This document shows positions 50,074 to 59,534 of a stretch of DNA of 64,000 nucleotides, piece by piece. Made by a program: the position numbers and the translations under genes. This stretch comes from Mycolicibacterium aubagnense. GTDB lineage: Bacteria; Actinomycetota; Actinomycetes; Mycobacteriales; Mycobacteriaceae. Within the stretch, counting starts at the first letter, position 1. Every line of letters begins with the position of its first letter. The notes under the pieces are model-generated. The model ran no database searches. It was not told the DNA's origin and worked only from the letters and a program-made list of their open reading frames with translations. The stretch is from contig NZ_AP022577.1 in the NCBI RefSeq assembly GCF_010730955.1, positions 5,766,001-5,830,000 on the forward strand, read 5' to 3'.

Positions 50074-50595
50074 TCACAGCGTGACGATCATCCGGGTGTT
50101 GCCCAGGGTGTTCGGCTTCACGTAGGAGAGGTCCAGGAACTCGGCCACACCGGTGTCGTATGAGCGGCACATCTCCTCGTACACCTCTGCGGTGACGGGC
50201 GTGCCCTCGATCTCCTTGAAGCCATGCCGGCTGAAGAAGTCGGTCTCGAAGGTGAGCACGAAGACGCGCTGCAGCTCCAGCTCCCGCGCCACGTCGAGCA
50301 GCTGCGCCACCACTGCGTGCCCGACGCCCATGCCGCGCACCTTCGGATGGGCCGCGACGGTACGCACCTCGCCGAGGTCGGCCCACAGCACGTGCAACGC
50401 GCCGCAGCCGACGATCTCGCCGCCCAGGTCGGCCACCCAGAACTCCTGGACCGCCTCGTAGAGGGTGACCAGGTTCTTCTCCAGCAGGATCTTTCCCGCG
50501 TAGATGTCCACGAGGGCCTTGATTCCCGGGACGTCGGAAGTCCGGGCGCGGCGAACCACCAGCCCTGTGGTGCCCGGTTTCGGTGCGTCGCTCAC
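50074..50595 (-). CDS. argA: Amino-acid N-acetyltransferase ArgA (GNAT type)
   Basis: 173 residues from GTG 50595. GNAT fold: LVVRRARTSDVPGIKALVDIYAG, WVADLGGEIVGCGALHVLWADLGEVRTVAAHPKVRGMGVGHAVV (acetyl-CoA loop R/Q-x-x-G-x-G) and FVLTFETDFFSRHGFKEIEGTPV. It acetylates glutamate (or glutamine) at the start of arginine synthesis; homologue of Rv2747, a short single-domain NAGS. The start is divergent from pgsA by 55 bases. Confidence 0.9.
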   Translation of the reverse strand: MSDAPKPGTTGLVVRRARTSDVPGIKALVDIYAGKILLEKNLVTLYEAVQEFWVADLGGEIVGCGALHVLWADLGEVRTVAAHPKVRGMGVGHAVVAQLLDVARELELQRVFVLTFETDFFSRHGFKEIEGTPVTAEVYEEMCRSYDTGVAEFLDLSYVKPNTLGNTRMIVTL

Positions 50596-50650
50596 ATGTG
50601 GAGGGTATCGGCTGCGTATGGCCCGGTAGGTGACCGGATATCCTGTGTCG

Positions 50651-51235
50651 GTGACAGGCCAGTCAGATACCGATCCGCGCGCCTCGCGTGCCGGCGTGGC
50701 GAACATCGCCAATCTGCTGACCGGGCTGCGCATCGTGCTGGTGCCCGTGTTCCTGGCGGCGCTCTTCGCCGGTGACGGTCACGAAACCCGTTGGCGGATA
50801 GCCGCTTTCGTCGTTTTCGCGGCGGCCGTCATCACCGACCGGTTCGACGGCGAGATCGCCCGCAGCTTCGACATGGTCACCGAATTCGGCAAGCTGGCCG
50901 ACCCGATCGCGGACAAGGCCCTGATCGGGGCCGCACTGATCGGGCTGTCGATGCTCGGAGACCTGCCGTGGTGGATCACCGTCGTCATCCTGGCCCGCGA
51001 GCTCGCGGTGACCCTGTTGCGCTTCGCGGTGATCCGGCGCGGCGTCATTCCCGCCAGCCGTGGCGGCAAGCTCAAGACGCTGGTACAGGCAGTGGCGATC
51101 GGTCTGTTCGTGCTGCCCCTGCACGCCTGGCCCGCCCCGTGGCTGACCACCGCCTGGGTCTTGATGTGGGCCGCGGTGGTGCTGACGGTGCTGACGGGGA
51201 TCGACTATGTCGTCTCGGCGTTTCGTCGGCCCTGA
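50651..51235 (+). CDS. pgsA: CDP-alcohol phosphatidyltransferase (PgsA type)
   Basis: 194 residues from GTG 50651. The full CDP-OH-P motif is [26 protein letters not shown] (D63, D66, G67, R71, G80, D84, D88). Several transmembrane helices are present ([50 protein letters not shown]). It is the PgsA3 paralogue (Rv2746c), annotated as phosphatidylglycerophosphate synthase; substrate specificity among mycobacterial paralogues is inferred. It is followed by clgR and psp genes for envelope stress. Confidence 0.92.
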   Translation: MTGQSDTDPRASRAGVANIANLLTGLRIVLVPVFLAALFAGDGHETRWRIAAFVVFAAAVITDRFDGEIARSFDMVTEFGKLADPIADKALIGAALIGLSMLGDLPWWITVVILARELAVTLLRFAVIRRGVIPASRGGKLKTLVQAVAIGLFVLPLHAWPAPWLTTAWVLMWAAVVLTVLTGIDYVVSAFRRP

Positions 51236-51246
51236 TTCGTCCCCGC

Positions 51247-51274
51247 GGGAACCAAAGCGGTGCGTTGCCGCGTT
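51247..51274 (+). promoter_or_regulatory. Sigma-E-type promoter upstream of clgR
   Basis: GGGAACC at 51247-51253 and CGTT at 51271-51274, with the spacing of the mycobacterial sigma-E consensus (gGGAACY ... cGTT). It lies 80 bases before clgR. In M. tuberculosis sigma-E drives clgR and the psp genes under envelope stress; here the assignment is by consensus. Confidence 0.7.
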
Positions 51275-51353
51275 GGTGCCTACAAGACCGTGTAGAACGG
51301 GTGGTCCGGCCGGGCTGCGCGGCTGCTGTTACTTCAGGGCGAAGGGAAACACG

Positions 51354-51707
51354 ATGACGACATCTGGGCAAGCGAAGCGCCGGGAAGCGATGTTGCTGCG
51401 TGAGGTCATCGGCGACGTGCTGCGTCAGGCCCGTACCGGGCAGGGACGCACACTGCGCGAGGTGTCCGACGGTGCTCGGGTGAGCCTGGGTTACCTGTCC
51501 GAGGTCGAACGGGGCCGCAAGGAACCGTCGAGTGAACTGCTCGGCGCCATCTGCGGCGCCCTGGAGATGCCGCTGTCGCAGGTACTGGCCGACGCTGCCG
51601 AGCAGATGCTGCGCACCGAGCGCGCCGAGGCCGACCGCACGGTGGCCAACATCGACGTCGCGACCAAGGTCGTCATCCCTCAGCATCTCGCCATGGCCGT
51701 TGCGTGA
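51354..51707 (+). CDS. clgR: Transcriptional regulator ClgR
   Basis: 117 residues. An XRE-type helix-turn-helix ([57 protein letters not shown]) is followed by a short acidic tail ending MAVA; hydrophobic C-termini of this kind can act as Clp protease degrons. In mycobacteria ClgR activates clp protease genes and, with PspA and PspM, the envelope-stress response. It is preceded by a sigma-E-like promoter and followed by pspA after 181 bases. Confidence 0.93.
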   Translation: MTTSGQAKRREAMLLREVIGDVLRQARTGQGRTLREVSDGARVSLGYLSEVERGRKEPSSELLGAICGALEMPLSQVLADAAEQMLRTERAEADRTVANIDVATKVVIPQHLAMAVA

Positions 51708-51888
51708 GCTAGCGCAGCCTGAACCGCAGCAAGACGCGCATGGCAGCCGCCGCGCCCAATAGTGCATGCGGGCTGCGTCCGGCTGTCCATACCTACTAGG
51801 TTGGCTCTAGACGCGCTGGCAGCCATGCGGCCGGGGCAAACCGTTAACCGATCCCGAATCACGAACGACACGAAGGCGGACCGATCTC

Positions 51889-52698
51889 ATGGCCAATCCC
51901 TTTGTCAAAGCCTGGAAGTACCTCATGGCGCTGTTCAGCTCCAAGGTTGACGAATACGCCGACCCGAAGGTGCAGATTCAGCAGGCGATCGAGGAGGCCC
52001 AGCGCCAGCACCAGGCCCTGACCCAGCAGGCGGCCTCGGTCATCGGCAACCAGCGCCAGCTCGAGATGCGGCTGAACCGCCAGCTTGCCGACATCGAGAA
52101 GCTGCAGGCCAACGTCCGTCAGGCCCTCACCCTGGCCGACCAGGCCACGTCTGCCGGTGACGTCGCCAAGGCCACCGAATACAACAACGCCGCCGAGGCG
52201 TTCGCCGCCCAGTTGGTGACGGCCGAGCAGAGTGTCGAGGACCTCAAGGGTCTGCACGACCAGTCGCTGCAGGCCGCGACCCAGGCCAAGAAGGCCGTCG
52301 AGCAGAACGCCATGGTGCTGCAGCAGAAGATCGCCGAGCGCACCAAGCTGCTGTCCCAGCTGGAGCAGGCCAAGATGCAGGAGCAGGTCAGCGCCTCGCT
52401 GCGCTCCATGACCGAGATCGCCGCGCCAGGCAACACCCCGAGCCTTGACGAGGTGCGCGACAAGATCGAGCGCCGCTACGCCAACGCCATGGGTTCCGCC
52501 GAGCTGGCGCAGAACTCGGTTCAGGGCCGCATGATGGAGGTGCAGCAGGCCAGCGTGCAGATGGCCGGGCATTCGCGACTGGAGCAGATCCGCGCCTCGA
52601 TGCAGGGCAACTCCCTGCCGTCCGGCGGCGCCGCCGCGCCGGCCACGCCGGCGGCTCCGGCAGCCAACCCGGCACCGGAAAACCCGCTGTCGCAATAA
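51889..52698 (+). CDS. pspA: PspA/IM30 homologue (35-kDa antigen)
   Basis: 269 residues. A long coiled-coil (about 25-215, e.g. [31 protein letters not shown] and [29 protein letters not shown]) begins after an amphipathic N-terminus ([17 protein letters not shown]) and ends in a Pro/Ala tail. PspA oligomers bind and stabilise the cytoplasmic membrane and bind ClgR. It is preceded by clgR and followed by pspM, the mycobacterial Psp arrangement. Confidence 0.95.
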   Translation: MANPFVKAWKYLMALFSSKVDEYADPKVQIQQAIEEAQRQHQALTQQAASVIGNQRQLEMRLNRQLADIEKLQANVRQALTLADQATSAGDVAKATEYNNAAEAFAAQLVTAEQSVEDLKGLHDQSLQAATQAKKAVEQNAMVLQQKIAERTKLLSQLEQAKMQEQVSASLRSMTEIAAPGNTPSLDEVRDKIERRYANAMGSAELAQNSVQGRMMEVQQASVQMAGHSRLEQIRASMQGNSLPSGGAAAPATPAAPAANPAPENPLSQ

Positions 52699-52722
52699 TT
52701 TCTGAGATGTGAGGGGGCAGCG

Positions 52723-53547
52723 GTGAAAGCCCAGTCGGCCGGCCGTCCCGGGGAGACCCGGGGGTGGCAGGCAGTCCTGCAACGCGGTATCGACACCGCT
52801 GCCGAATTGTCCGACCTGGTGGCCCAGCGCCTCGGCGCGGCCGCCGACCCGCGGGCCCGGCTGCTGCGCAAGCGGCGCTGGGCACTGCGGTTGGGCTGGT
52901 TGTTCGCCGGCGCCAGTGCATTCTGGATCGGGTTGACGGCGCTGCTGGCCGCCTGGAGCACCCCGTTCTGGGTGCTGATCATCACCGGCCCCATCGCTGG
53001 TGGCGCCGCGTTCCTGGCGACCCTGTGCTTCCTGCGCTACCGCTGGCTGCGTGGCGAACCACTGCCACCCGTGCGGACCTCGCGACTGCTGCCGCCCAGG
53101 AGCTCGGCGGCACGGCGTCCGATGGAAACGCTCGCGTCGGCCGAACGTGGGCTGTACTCCCTGCTGAGCGTCATCCAGCGCGGCCAGTTGCTGCCCGCCG
53201 CCGAGATCGCCGAGGTGACCGCCGCGGCCAATGTGTCGGCCGCGGCGCTGGCCGGTACGGCCAGAGAAGTGGTCGCGATGGAGCGGGCCGCCGGCTCGAT
53301 ACCCCAGTCCCGCGCGCATCTGGCACCGACCATCAAGGCCCACGCGGCCCAGCTGGACGCGGGGGTGCGGCAGTACACCGAGATTGCCACGGCGGCAGCG
53401 CAATTGGTGTCAGCAGCCAGCAGCGGTGCGGGCTCGGCGCGGGCCATGGCCGAGCAGCGCTACCGCAGCGAACTGGTCGCCGCCACCGACCGGCTCAGCG
53501 CCTGGGCACAGGCCTTCGACGAACTCGGACGCCTGCGCCAGGCCTGA
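52723..53547 (+). CDS. pspM: Membrane partner protein PspM
   Basis: 274 residues. Two transmembrane segments (RLGWLFAGASAFWIGLTALLAAW and FWVLIITGPIAGGAAFLATLCFL) separate a short basic N-terminus from a C-terminal helical domain (about 135-270, Ala-rich) suited to coiled-coil contact. It is homologous to Rv2743c, which holds PspA at the membrane. ATG or GTG at 52723 gives a 24-base gap to pspA. The next gene is a convergent DUF5313 protein, so no pspN (Rv2742c) follows. Confidence 0.88.
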   Translation: MKAQSAGRPGETRGWQAVLQRGIDTAAELSDLVAQRLGAAADPRARLLRKRRWALRLGWLFAGASAFWIGLTALLAAWSTPFWVLIITGPIAGGAAFLATLCFLRYRWLRGEPLPPVRTSRLLPPRSSAARRPMETLASAERGLYSLLSVIQRGQLLPAAEIAEVTAAANVSAAALAGTAREVVAMERAAGSIPQSRAHLAPTIKAHAAQLDAGVRQYTEIATAAAQLVSAASSGAGSARAMAEQRYRSELVAATDRLSAWAQAFDELGRLRQA

Positions 53548-53561
53548 CGGCGGCGTCATCA

Positions 53562-54005
53562 CTAGATCGTGGTGGAACTGCCGGTGCCGTCATCGCTCCG
53601 TCGGCCATACCGCTCCTCGTAGGCCGCGTGGATGTGGGCGTTCTTCTGGCGCAGCACCTGGTCGAGCAGTTTCGGGTCGATGTCGTGTTTGACCAGCATG
53701 TGCCGGCGCCAGATCTTGTTCAGCGCATGGGAGAAGTAGATCACCGGGATCAGGATGGGGACCGTCGCGCTGAGGCGGATGACGAGGTCCGACGACCCGT
53801 GGATGCCGAGAAGTTCGGGCAGGAACCAGATCGGGATCAGGATCAGGAACGCCGGAATGAACATCCGCATGATGATCCGCAGCGTCGCGCCCTCACCGAC
53901 GAGGTCCTCGGTCACCCAGGCCCGCATCGAGTCGGGCAGCCGGCCGCCATAGCTGTACTTGATGTACTGCCAGGCGTTGGGCTTCGGGCGATTCTCGTTG
54001 GCCAT
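53562..54005 (-). CDS. DUF5313 membrane protein
   Basis: 147 residues from ATG 54005. It opens NRPKPNAWQYIKYSYGGRLPDSMRAWVTEDLVGEGATLRIIMR, the conserved DUF5313 head; two membrane helices (MFIPAFLILIPIWFLPELLG and LSATVPILIPVIYFSHALN) follow, then a charged tail (HMLVKHDIDPKLLDQVLRQKN). Function unknown. It is convergent with pspM; the next gene on this strand ends 22 bases away. Confidence 0.8.
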   Translation of the reverse strand: MANENRPKPNAWQYIKYSYGGRLPDSMRAWVTEDLVGEGATLRIIMRMFIPAFLILIPIWFLPELLGIHGSSDLVIRLSATVPILIPVIYFSHALNKIWRRHMLVKHDIDPKLLDQVLRQKNAHIHAAYEERYGRRSDDGTGSSTTI

Positions 54006-54026
54006 GGTGGCCAATTTTACCGGTGG

Positions 54027-54464
54027 CTACATGGTCGGTCGCAGGGCCGGGACGGCGGCCCCGAGGAGGCCGCGCACGGTGGCCTTGACCATGTCGAACA
54101 TGTCGAAGTAGTCGCGCCACAGCGTGATCTTGCCGTCGTGCACCTCGAACACGCCGCAGACCCAGAACTGCAGACGCACGGGTCCGATGACCAGCGCGTC
54201 GGTGCGTTCGTTGAGGACCGTGGTGCCCTCGCCGACGATGCGGTGGAACTTCACCTCGAAACCGACCGGACCCTTCTGCATCGGGCGGAACAGCTTCATG
54301 GCGCGAGCGCGACCGTGGATGGTGGGCAGGCCGACGTTCTCGTAGACGAGGTTGTCGTCGAGCAGACGGTCTGCCGTGTCCATGTCCGCGGCCTGCAGGG
54401 CGTAGAGGAAGGTTTCGACGATCTCGGCGTTGGTCTGAGTCACTGCCGGTGTGCTCTGTGTCAT
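54027..54464 (-). CDS. Limonene-1,2-epoxide hydrolase family protein (EphG-like)
   Basis: 145 residues with the SnoaL/LEH fold: NAEIVETFLYALQAADMDTADRLLDDNLVYENVGLPTIHGRARAM, then NERTDALVIGPVRLQFWVCGVFEVHDGKITLWRDYFD. The Arg-Asp pair in ERTDA and the Asp in WRDYFD fit the catalytic Asp-Arg-Asp set. It probably hydrates lipid or sterol epoxides, as reported for M. tuberculosis Rv2740 (EphG). Confidence 0.86.
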   Translation of the reverse strand: MTQSTPAVTQTNAEIVETFLYALQAADMDTADRLLDDNLVYENVGLPTIHGRARAMKLFRPMQKGPVGFEVKFHRIVGEGTTVLNERTDALVIGPVRLQFWVCGVFEVHDGKITLWRDYFDMFDMVKATVRGLLGAAVPALRPTM

Positions 54465-54524
54465 ACGGTCACCGTAATGCGCCTGCCCGACGGCGCACAG
54501 GGCCCGGTGTGACAGGGTGACCCG

Positions 54525-55700
54525 ATGCGCGTCGCGGTGGTTGCCGGGCCGGACCCCGGCCATGCCTTTCCGGCTCTCGCGTTGTGCCTCCGGTTTCACG
54601 CTGCCGGCGACCGACCCGTGCTGCTGACGGGCCGGCAATGGCTCGAGACGGCGCGGGCGGCCGGGCTTGAGGCGCGGGAGCTGCTGGGGCTGGACCCCGA
54701 GGATGGCGACGACGACCTCGACTCGGGGGCCAAGATTCACGAGCGAGCGGCCCGGATGGCGGTGCTCAATGTGCCGGTGCTGAGGGAGCTGGCTCCGGAG
54801 CTGGTGGTATCCGACGTCATCACGGCCTGCGGCGGCATGGCTGCCGAGCTGATGGGGCTGCCGTGGGTCGAGCTCACGCCGCACCCGCTGTACCTGCCGT
54901 CGAAGGCCCTGCCGCCGCTGGGCAGTGGGCTGGCTCCGGGCGTGGGGGTGCGGGGCCGGTTGCGCGACGCGATGCTGCGTTTCTTCACGGCGCGTTCGGT
55001 ACGCCAGGGGGACCGGCAGCGGTCGGCGGCGCGCGTCGGAATCGGCCTGCCCGCAACCGATCCCGGGCCGGCGCGGCGGTTGATCGCGACCCTGCCCGGA
55101 CTGGAGGTGCCGCGCCCGGACTGGCCGGCCGAAGCCGTCGTCGTCGGGCCGCTTCACTTCGAGCCGACAACCGCGGTGCTCGACGTACCTGCCGGTTCGG
55201 GCCCGGTCGTCGTGGTGGCGCCGTCGACGGCCACGACGGGGATGCAGGGCCTCGATGATCTGGCCCTGGAGGCGCTGATCCCGGGACGGACGCTGCCCGC
55301 TGGCGCGCGTGTCGTCGTGTCCCGGCTGCGCGGCCCCGATGCGCCGGTGCCGCCGTGGGCCGCGGTCGGACTCGGCCGCCAGGACGAGCTGCTGAAACGG
55401 GCCGACGTGATGATCTGCGGAGGCGGCCACGGCATCGTGTCCAAGACGCTGCTGGCCGGGGTACCGCTGGTGGTGGTGCCCGGTGGTGGCGACCAGTGGG
55501 AGATCGCCAATCGGATTGTGCGGCAGGGCAGTGGTGAGCTGATCCGGCCGTTGACCGCGGACTCGTTGACGGCGGCCGTCGGCCGAGTCCTGTCGGCGCA
55601 CTCCTACCGGGATGCCGCACGACGGGCCGGCAACAGTGGAGCGGGCGTCGCCGACCCGGTGGCCGTGTGCCGGGCGGCGTTGCGCGTTCATGCTGAGTAG
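54525..55700 (+). CDS. GT1-family glycosyltransferase
   Basis: 391 residues. The N-terminal acceptor half begins MRVAVVAGPDPGHAFPALALCLRFHAAGDRPVLLTG. The C-terminal donor half carries GRQDELLKRADVMICGGGHGIVSKTLLAGVPLVVVPGGGDQWEIANRI, the UDP/TDP-sugar binding block of UGT-type (GT-B) enzymes. Acceptor unknown; glycolipids are plausible. Homologue of Rv2739c. A small DUF3046 gene follows after nine bases. Confidence 0.87.
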   Translation: MRVAVVAGPDPGHAFPALALCLRFHAAGDRPVLLTGRQWLETARAAGLEARELLGLDPEDGDDDLDSGAKIHERAARMAVLNVPVLRELAPELVVSDVITACGGMAAELMGLPWVELTPHPLYLPSKALPPLGSGLAPGVGVRGRLRDAMLRFFTARSVRQGDRQRSAARVGIGLPATDPGPARRLIATLPGLEVPRPDWPAEAVVVGPLHFEPTTAVLDVPAGSGPVVVVAPSTATTGMQGLDDLALEALIPGRTLPAGARVVVSRLRGPDAPVPPWAAVGLGRQDELLKRADVMICGGGHGIVSKTLLAGVPLVVVPGGGDQWEIANRIVRQGSGELIRPLTADSLTAAVGRVLSAHSYRDAARRAGNSGAGVADPVAVCRAALRVHAE

Positions 55701-55709
55701 GTTGGTTCG

Positions 55710-55904
55710 GTGCGACTGACCGAATTCACCCTGCTGATCGAAGACCAGTTCGGTGCGGCGCGCGGTGCTGCGTTGGTGGCCGACCATGTGCTGGCCGTCC
55801 TCGGCGGTCGTACTCCGGCCCAGGCGATCGAGGCCGGGGTCGACCCCCGTGACGTGTGGCGGGCCCTGTGCGCGGATTTCGATGTCCCGCGCGATCAATG
55901 GTGA
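55710..55904 (+). CDS. DUF3046 protein
   Basis: 64 residues, GTG start. RLTEFTLLIEDQFGAARGAALVADHVLAVLGGRTPAQAIEAGVDPRDVWRALCADFDVPRDQW matches the short actinobacterial DUF3046 family (Rv2738c), which is consistently encoded just upstream of recA. Function unknown. Here an SDR gene has been placed between it and recA. Confidence 0.85.
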   Translation: MRLTEFTLLIEDQFGAARGAALVADHVLAVLGGRTPAQAIEAGVDPRDVWRALCADFDVPRDQW

Positions 55905-56038
55905 CGTGAGCTTTTTGGTCTCCGGCGACCAGCTGAACCGCGGTGTTTGTGGCTCGACGACATGGTGTTCGGCGCCCCGGCCTCGTTAGCGTTCTTCGGT
56001 CAGTCACCATGGAACATGATCACCGAGGAGGATGGCCG

Positions 56039-56833
56039 ATGAGTGCCACCGTTGCTGTCGTCACCGGAGCCGGCCGGGGGATCGGCCTGGCCATCGCGAA
56101 AGCTCTTGCCTCGCAAGGTCACCGCGTGCTGATCACCGACGTCGATGGGAACGCCGCGCAGCGGGCTGCCGAGGTCGTCGGGCACGGCGCGTGGGGGATG
56201 GCCCAGGACGTGCGCGAGGTCGCCGGTCATGTGGCCGTGGCCGCGGCAGCTGCCGAGCGGGGACGACTTGCGGTGTGGGTCAACAACGCCGGAGTGCTAC
56301 ACGCGGGCAACTGCTGGGAGCAGCCGGCCGAGCACGTCACCCAGACCCTCGACATCAATGTTCGCGGGATGATGGCGGGCTGTGCGGCGGCGGTCAACGC
56401 CATGGGGGCCGGCGGCGGCGTCATCCTCAACGTCGCCTCAATTTCCGCACTGACCCCGGTTCCCGGACTGGCGGTATACGCGGCGAGCAAGGCGGCAGTG
56501 CTCTCCTACACCACTTCGCTGCAGGGTGAACTGCGTAGTGCCGGCCTGCCGATCCGGGCCCGCGCGCTGTGTCCGGATGTGGTGAACACCGAGATGGTCA
56601 CCGCGACGACCCACGATCCCGGTGCCGCCCTGCTGTTCTCGGGACCCAAGCCGCTGGCGGCCGAAGACGTGGCCCGGGCCGCGATGGAGCTGATGGACTC
56701 CCGCCAGATCTTCCGCGTGGTGCCGCGCTGGCGAGGAGTGATCGCGCGCGGCACCGATGTCGCCCCTGCCGCGGGCCTGCGGGCCCTGTCTCTGATGAGG
56801 ATGCTGGGACTGCGACGCCAGCGTTCTCTGTGA
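56039..56833 (+). CDS. Short-chain dehydrogenase/reductase
   Basis: 264 residues from ATG 56039, preceded by GAGGAGGATGG. Classical SDR: VAVVTGAGRGIGLAIAKALA, NNAGVL, NVASISALTPVPGLAVYAASKAAV (Ser-Tyr-x3-Lys). A basic C-terminal tail (MRMLGLRRQRSL) is present. Substrate unknown. It lies between DUF3046 and recA, an addition compared with M. tuberculosis. Confidence 0.86.
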   Translation: MSATVAVVTGAGRGIGLAIAKALASQGHRVLITDVDGNAAQRAAEVVGHGAWGMAQDVREVAGHVAVAAAAAERGRLAVWVNNAGVLHAGNCWEQPAEHVTQTLDINVRGMMAGCAAAVNAMGAGGGVILNVASISALTPVPGLAVYAASKAAVLSYTTSLQGELRSAGLPIRARALCPDVVNTEMVTATTHDPGAALLFSGPKPLAAEDVARAAMELMDSRQIFRVVPRWRGVIARGTDVAPAAGLRALSLMRMLGLRRQRSL

Positions 56834-56870
56834 CCGCCTGAGTGGCATCGTTCGGCGTGTCTGCTTGAAA

Positions 56871-56886
56871 TCGAACATCTGTTCGC
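56871..56886. promoter_or_regulatory. SOS (LexA) box upstream of recA
   Basis: TCGAACATCTGTTCGC against the mycobacterial consensus TCGAAC-N4-GTTCGA, one mismatch at the last base. It lies 104 bases before the recA ATG. Confidence 0.88.
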
Positions 56887-56910
56887 TACTGTGGGTGCAG
56901 TTCGAAAAAC

Positions 56911-56933
56911 TTGTCGGTGGCCTCATCTAGCGT
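56911..56933 (+). promoter_or_regulatory. PafBC-dependent (LexA-independent) recA promoter
   Basis: TTGTCGGTG at 56911-56919, eight bases, then TAGCGT at 56928-56933: an exact match to the mycobacterial RecA-NDp motif (TTGTCRGTG-N8-TANNNT), used by PafBC after DNA damage. With the SOS box upstream, recA has the two-promoter arrangement known in M. tuberculosis. Confidence 0.9.
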
Positions 56934-56989
56934 CACGGCCAACCGATCGGAAACCCGATCAACGGACACCCACGAGGACGGAGACCACC

Positions 56990-58042
56990 ATGGCAGCACA
57001 GGCCCCAGATCGCGAGAAGGCACTCGAACTTGCGCTGGCACAGATCGACAAGAGTTTCGGCAAGGGCTCGGTCATGCGGCTGGGAGAAGAGACCCGCCAA
57101 CCGATTTCGGTCATCCCGACCGGGTCCATCGCACTGGATGTCGCGCTCGGTATCGGCGGTCTGCCGCGCGGCCGCGTCGTCGAGATCTACGGCCCGGAAT
57201 CCTCGGGTAAGACCACGGTCGCCCTGCACGCGGTGGCCAACGCGCAAGCCGCCGGCGGGATCGCGGCGTTCATCGACGCCGAGCACGCGCTGGACCCCGA
57301 GTACGCCAAGAAGCTCGGTGTGGACACCGACGCACTGCTGGTCTCTCAGCCTGACACCGGTGAGCAGGCCCTGGAGATCGCCGACATGCTGGTGCGCTCC
57401 GGCGCCATCGACATCCTGGTCATCGACTCGGTTGCCGCCCTGGTGCCGCGCGCCGAGATCGAGGGCGAGATGGGTGACAGTCACGTCGGTCTGCAGGCCC
57501 GTCTGATGAGCCAGGCGCTGCGCAAGATGACCGGCGCGCTGAACAATTCCGGCACCACCGCCATCTTCATCAACCAGCTGCGCGAGAAGATCGGTGTCAT
57601 GTTCGGCTCGCCCGAAACCACCACGGGTGGTAAGGCTTTGAAGTTCTACGCCTCGGTGCGTATGGACGTGCGCCGCATCGAGACGCTCAAGGACGGCACC
57701 GACGCGGTCGGTAACCGCACCCGCGTCAAGATCGTCAAGAACAAGGTGGCGCCGCCGTTCAAGCAGGCCGAGTTCGACATTCTTTACGGCCGCGGCATCT
57801 CTCGCGAGGGCTCGCTCATCGACATGGGTGTCGAGCACGGCTTCATCCGGAAGTCGGGTTCGTGGTTCACCTACGACGGCGAGCAGCTGGGGCAGGGCAA
57901 GGAAAACGCCCGTAACTTCCTGCTGCAAAACCTGGACGCCGCCAACGAGATCGAGAAGAAGATCAAAGAGAAGCTCGGTATCGGTGCGGTTCTGACCGAT
58001 GGTGCGGCTGATGACGTCCTTCCCGCCCCAGTCGACTTCTAA
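56990..58042 (+). CDS. recA: Recombinase RecA (no intein)
   Basis: 350 residues. Walker A GPESSGKT (68-75), Walker [10 protein letters not shown], loop L1 [16 protein letters not shown], loop L2 [34 protein letters not shown], and the C-terminal domain are all continuous; the intein that interrupts M. tuberculosis recA is absent. It performs strand exchange and stimulates LexA self-cleavage. Two DNA-damage promoters lie upstream. The 3' end overlaps recX by 32 bases. Confidence 0.98.
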   Translation: MAAQAPDREKALELALAQIDKSFGKGSVMRLGEETRQPISVIPTGSIALDVALGIGGLPRGRVVEIYGPESSGKTTVALHAVANAQAAGGIAAFIDAEHALDPEYAKKLGVDTDALLVSQPDTGEQALEIADMLVRSGAIDILVIDSVAALVPRAEIEGEMGDSHVGLQARLMSQALRKMTGALNNSGTTAIFINQLREKIGVMFGSPETTTGGKALKFYASVRMDVRRIETLKDGTDAVGNRTRVKIVKNKVAPPFKQAEFDILYGRGISREGSLIDMGVEHGFIRKSGSWFTYDGEQLGQGKENARNFLLQNLDAANEIEKKIKEKLGIGAVLTDGAADDVLPAPVDF

Positions 58043-58544
58043 GGCGGAGCCGGCTGACGCGCCGCGGCGTGAGGAGCAGGCACGGGACGTGTGTCTGCGT
58101 CTGCTCACCACCCGCGCGCGTAGTCGGGCCGAACTCGGGGCGCAGCTGACCAAGCGCGGCTTTCCTGACGATGTCAGTACCCGCGTACTCGACCGGCTCA
58201 CGGAGGTCGGGCTGGTGGACGACGCGGCGTTTGCTGAGCAGTGGGTACGGGAACGTCGTACCAATGCGGGAAAAGGCAAGCGTGCCTTGGCTTCTGAGCT
58301 GCGGACCAAAGGCATCGACGCCGAGGTGATCGCCGAGACACTCGACAGCGTCGACACGGGAGAGTGGCGGGTGCGAGCCGAGGAGCTCGTTGCCGCCAAG
58401 CTGCGGCGGGAAAACCTCGACGACGAGATGAAGGTGACCCGGCGTCTGGTCGCGATGTTGGCACGTCGTGGCTACAGCCAAGGCATGGCCTTCGATGTCG
58501 TCAGCACTCAGCTCACGCAGGAGCGTCAGCGCCGCGTGGTCTAG
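58011..58544 (+). CDS. recX: RecA regulatory protein RecX
   Basis: 177 residues from ATG 58011, within the end of recA; GTG 57999 is an alternative. The three-helix RecX repeats are visible ([55 protein letters not shown], then two more). It caps and inhibits RecA filaments. It is translationally coupled to recA. The stop shares CTAG with the stop of the convergent secreted protein. Confidence 0.95.
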   Translation: MTSFPPQSTSKAEPADAPRREEQARDVCLRLLTTRARSRAELGAQLTKRGFPDDVSTRVLDRLTEVGLVDDAAFAEQWVRERRTNAGKGKRALASELRTKGIDAEVIAETLDSVDTGEWRVRAEELVAAKLRRENLDDEMKVTRRLVAMLARRGYSQGMAFDVVSTQLTQERQRRVV

Positions 58545-59428
58545 TGGTGGTGGGGTCCCTTGTTCGAGGATTGATGGGTCTTGCCTTGCGGGGTGTTGCC
58601 GTCGGGCTGATGCGTCTGGAATGAATGTGTCTGGACGCCAAGGCCTTTCGGTGGGTCGGTGACGGTGTTGATCACGGCGGTCAGCGGGCGTTGTCCGGTG
58701 GGCTTGCCGACGCTGGTCGTCGTGGGACTGAAGGTGTTGACGGCTGACTGTTTTTGTCCCAGCAGTGTTTTCGGCGTGATGACGGGAATGCTGGTGGCGG
58801 CGACGGCGCCGGTCTTGAGTGGCGCCACCGGCAGCGGCGTACCCAGCAAGCCATGGGTGAACTGCTGTGCTCCGGTGACCATCGCCAGGGCGAAGTCGGC
58901 TATGCCCTGCACCAGGTTGAGGCCGAAGGCGGTGGTGGCGACGACGAACTGTTGACCAGGTCCTGCGTTGAATGGCGGGAACGCCGACAGGGTGGTGGCG
59001 CGGAACTGGAGCTGGAAGTTCGCGAAATCTTGGGCGAACCCGATCAGATCGCGTCCGGCTTCGACCTCGATGTCGGCGAAGGCGCTCAAAGCCCGAGCCA
59101 CAGCGGTTTGCGGTGGTACGCCGGCGCTTAGGTCGGTCACGAACGCTCCGGGCACCTGTGTCTGGCGCTGGAACAGTGCGGCACCGGTGGCGACCCAATC
59201 GGCGAACAGCCCGACGTTGAACACCACCTGCTGATTGAGCAGATCGAGCGGTAGCGGCAGCGGCTGGGCGGTCAGAGAGATGCTCGGGGGTGCCAGGACG
59301 GGCACCGATTGGTTGCGGGCGTGGCCTGGCGGTGACGCCGCGGCCAGGACCAAACACGCTGTGCACAGCGCTGCGATGGATTGGGCCGGAACTGGAACTG
59401 CCGTCAACGCACGAACCTCGACGCTCAT
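58541..59428 (-). CDS. Exported protein of unknown function with a His/Gln-rich tail
   Basis: 295 residues from ATG 59428, preceded by GGGAGG. The N-terminus ([27 protein letters not shown]) is signal-like. The middle (about 60-200) is hydrophobic and Phe/Ala-rich ([22 protein letters not shown]), without clear long membrane helices. The C-terminus is low-complexity and polar ([20 protein letters not shown]), ending in GPHHH. No family recognised. It is convergent with recX. Confidence 0.65.
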   Translation of the reverse strand: MSVEVRALTAVPVPAQSIAALCTACLVLAAASPPGHARNQSVPVLAPPSISLTAQPLPLPLDLLNQQVVFNVGLFADWVATGAALFQRQTQVPGAFVTDLSAGVPPQTAVARALSAFADIEVEAGRDLIGFAQDFANFQLQFRATTLSAFPPFNAGPGQQFVVATTAFGLNLVQGIADFALAMVTGAQQFTHGLLGTPLPVAPLKTGAVAATSIPVITPKTLLGQKQSAVNTFSPTTTSVGKPTGQRPLTAVINTVTDPPKGLGVQTHSFQTHQPDGNTPQGKTHQSSNKGPHHH

Positions 59429-59534
59429 GACGCCTCCCGGAATCGAGTGAACCTCTCTACGGGACACGACATGCGTACCCGCGGGGTTCACCGGAAGGCG
59501 AACCCCGCGGGATTGGGTCGGTCGGCGTGCGGCG

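Noticed and set aside
54027..55898. 623-codon minus-strand frame covering the glycosyltransferase
   Set aside because: Only its last 145 codons (from 54464) are a recognisable gene; the rest is antisense to a clear GT1 enzyme.
57961..58020. Looked for a recA intein and for a recA-recX fusion
   Set aside because: recA is continuous at 350 residues and ends in its own stop at 58042; recX simply overlaps it in another frame.
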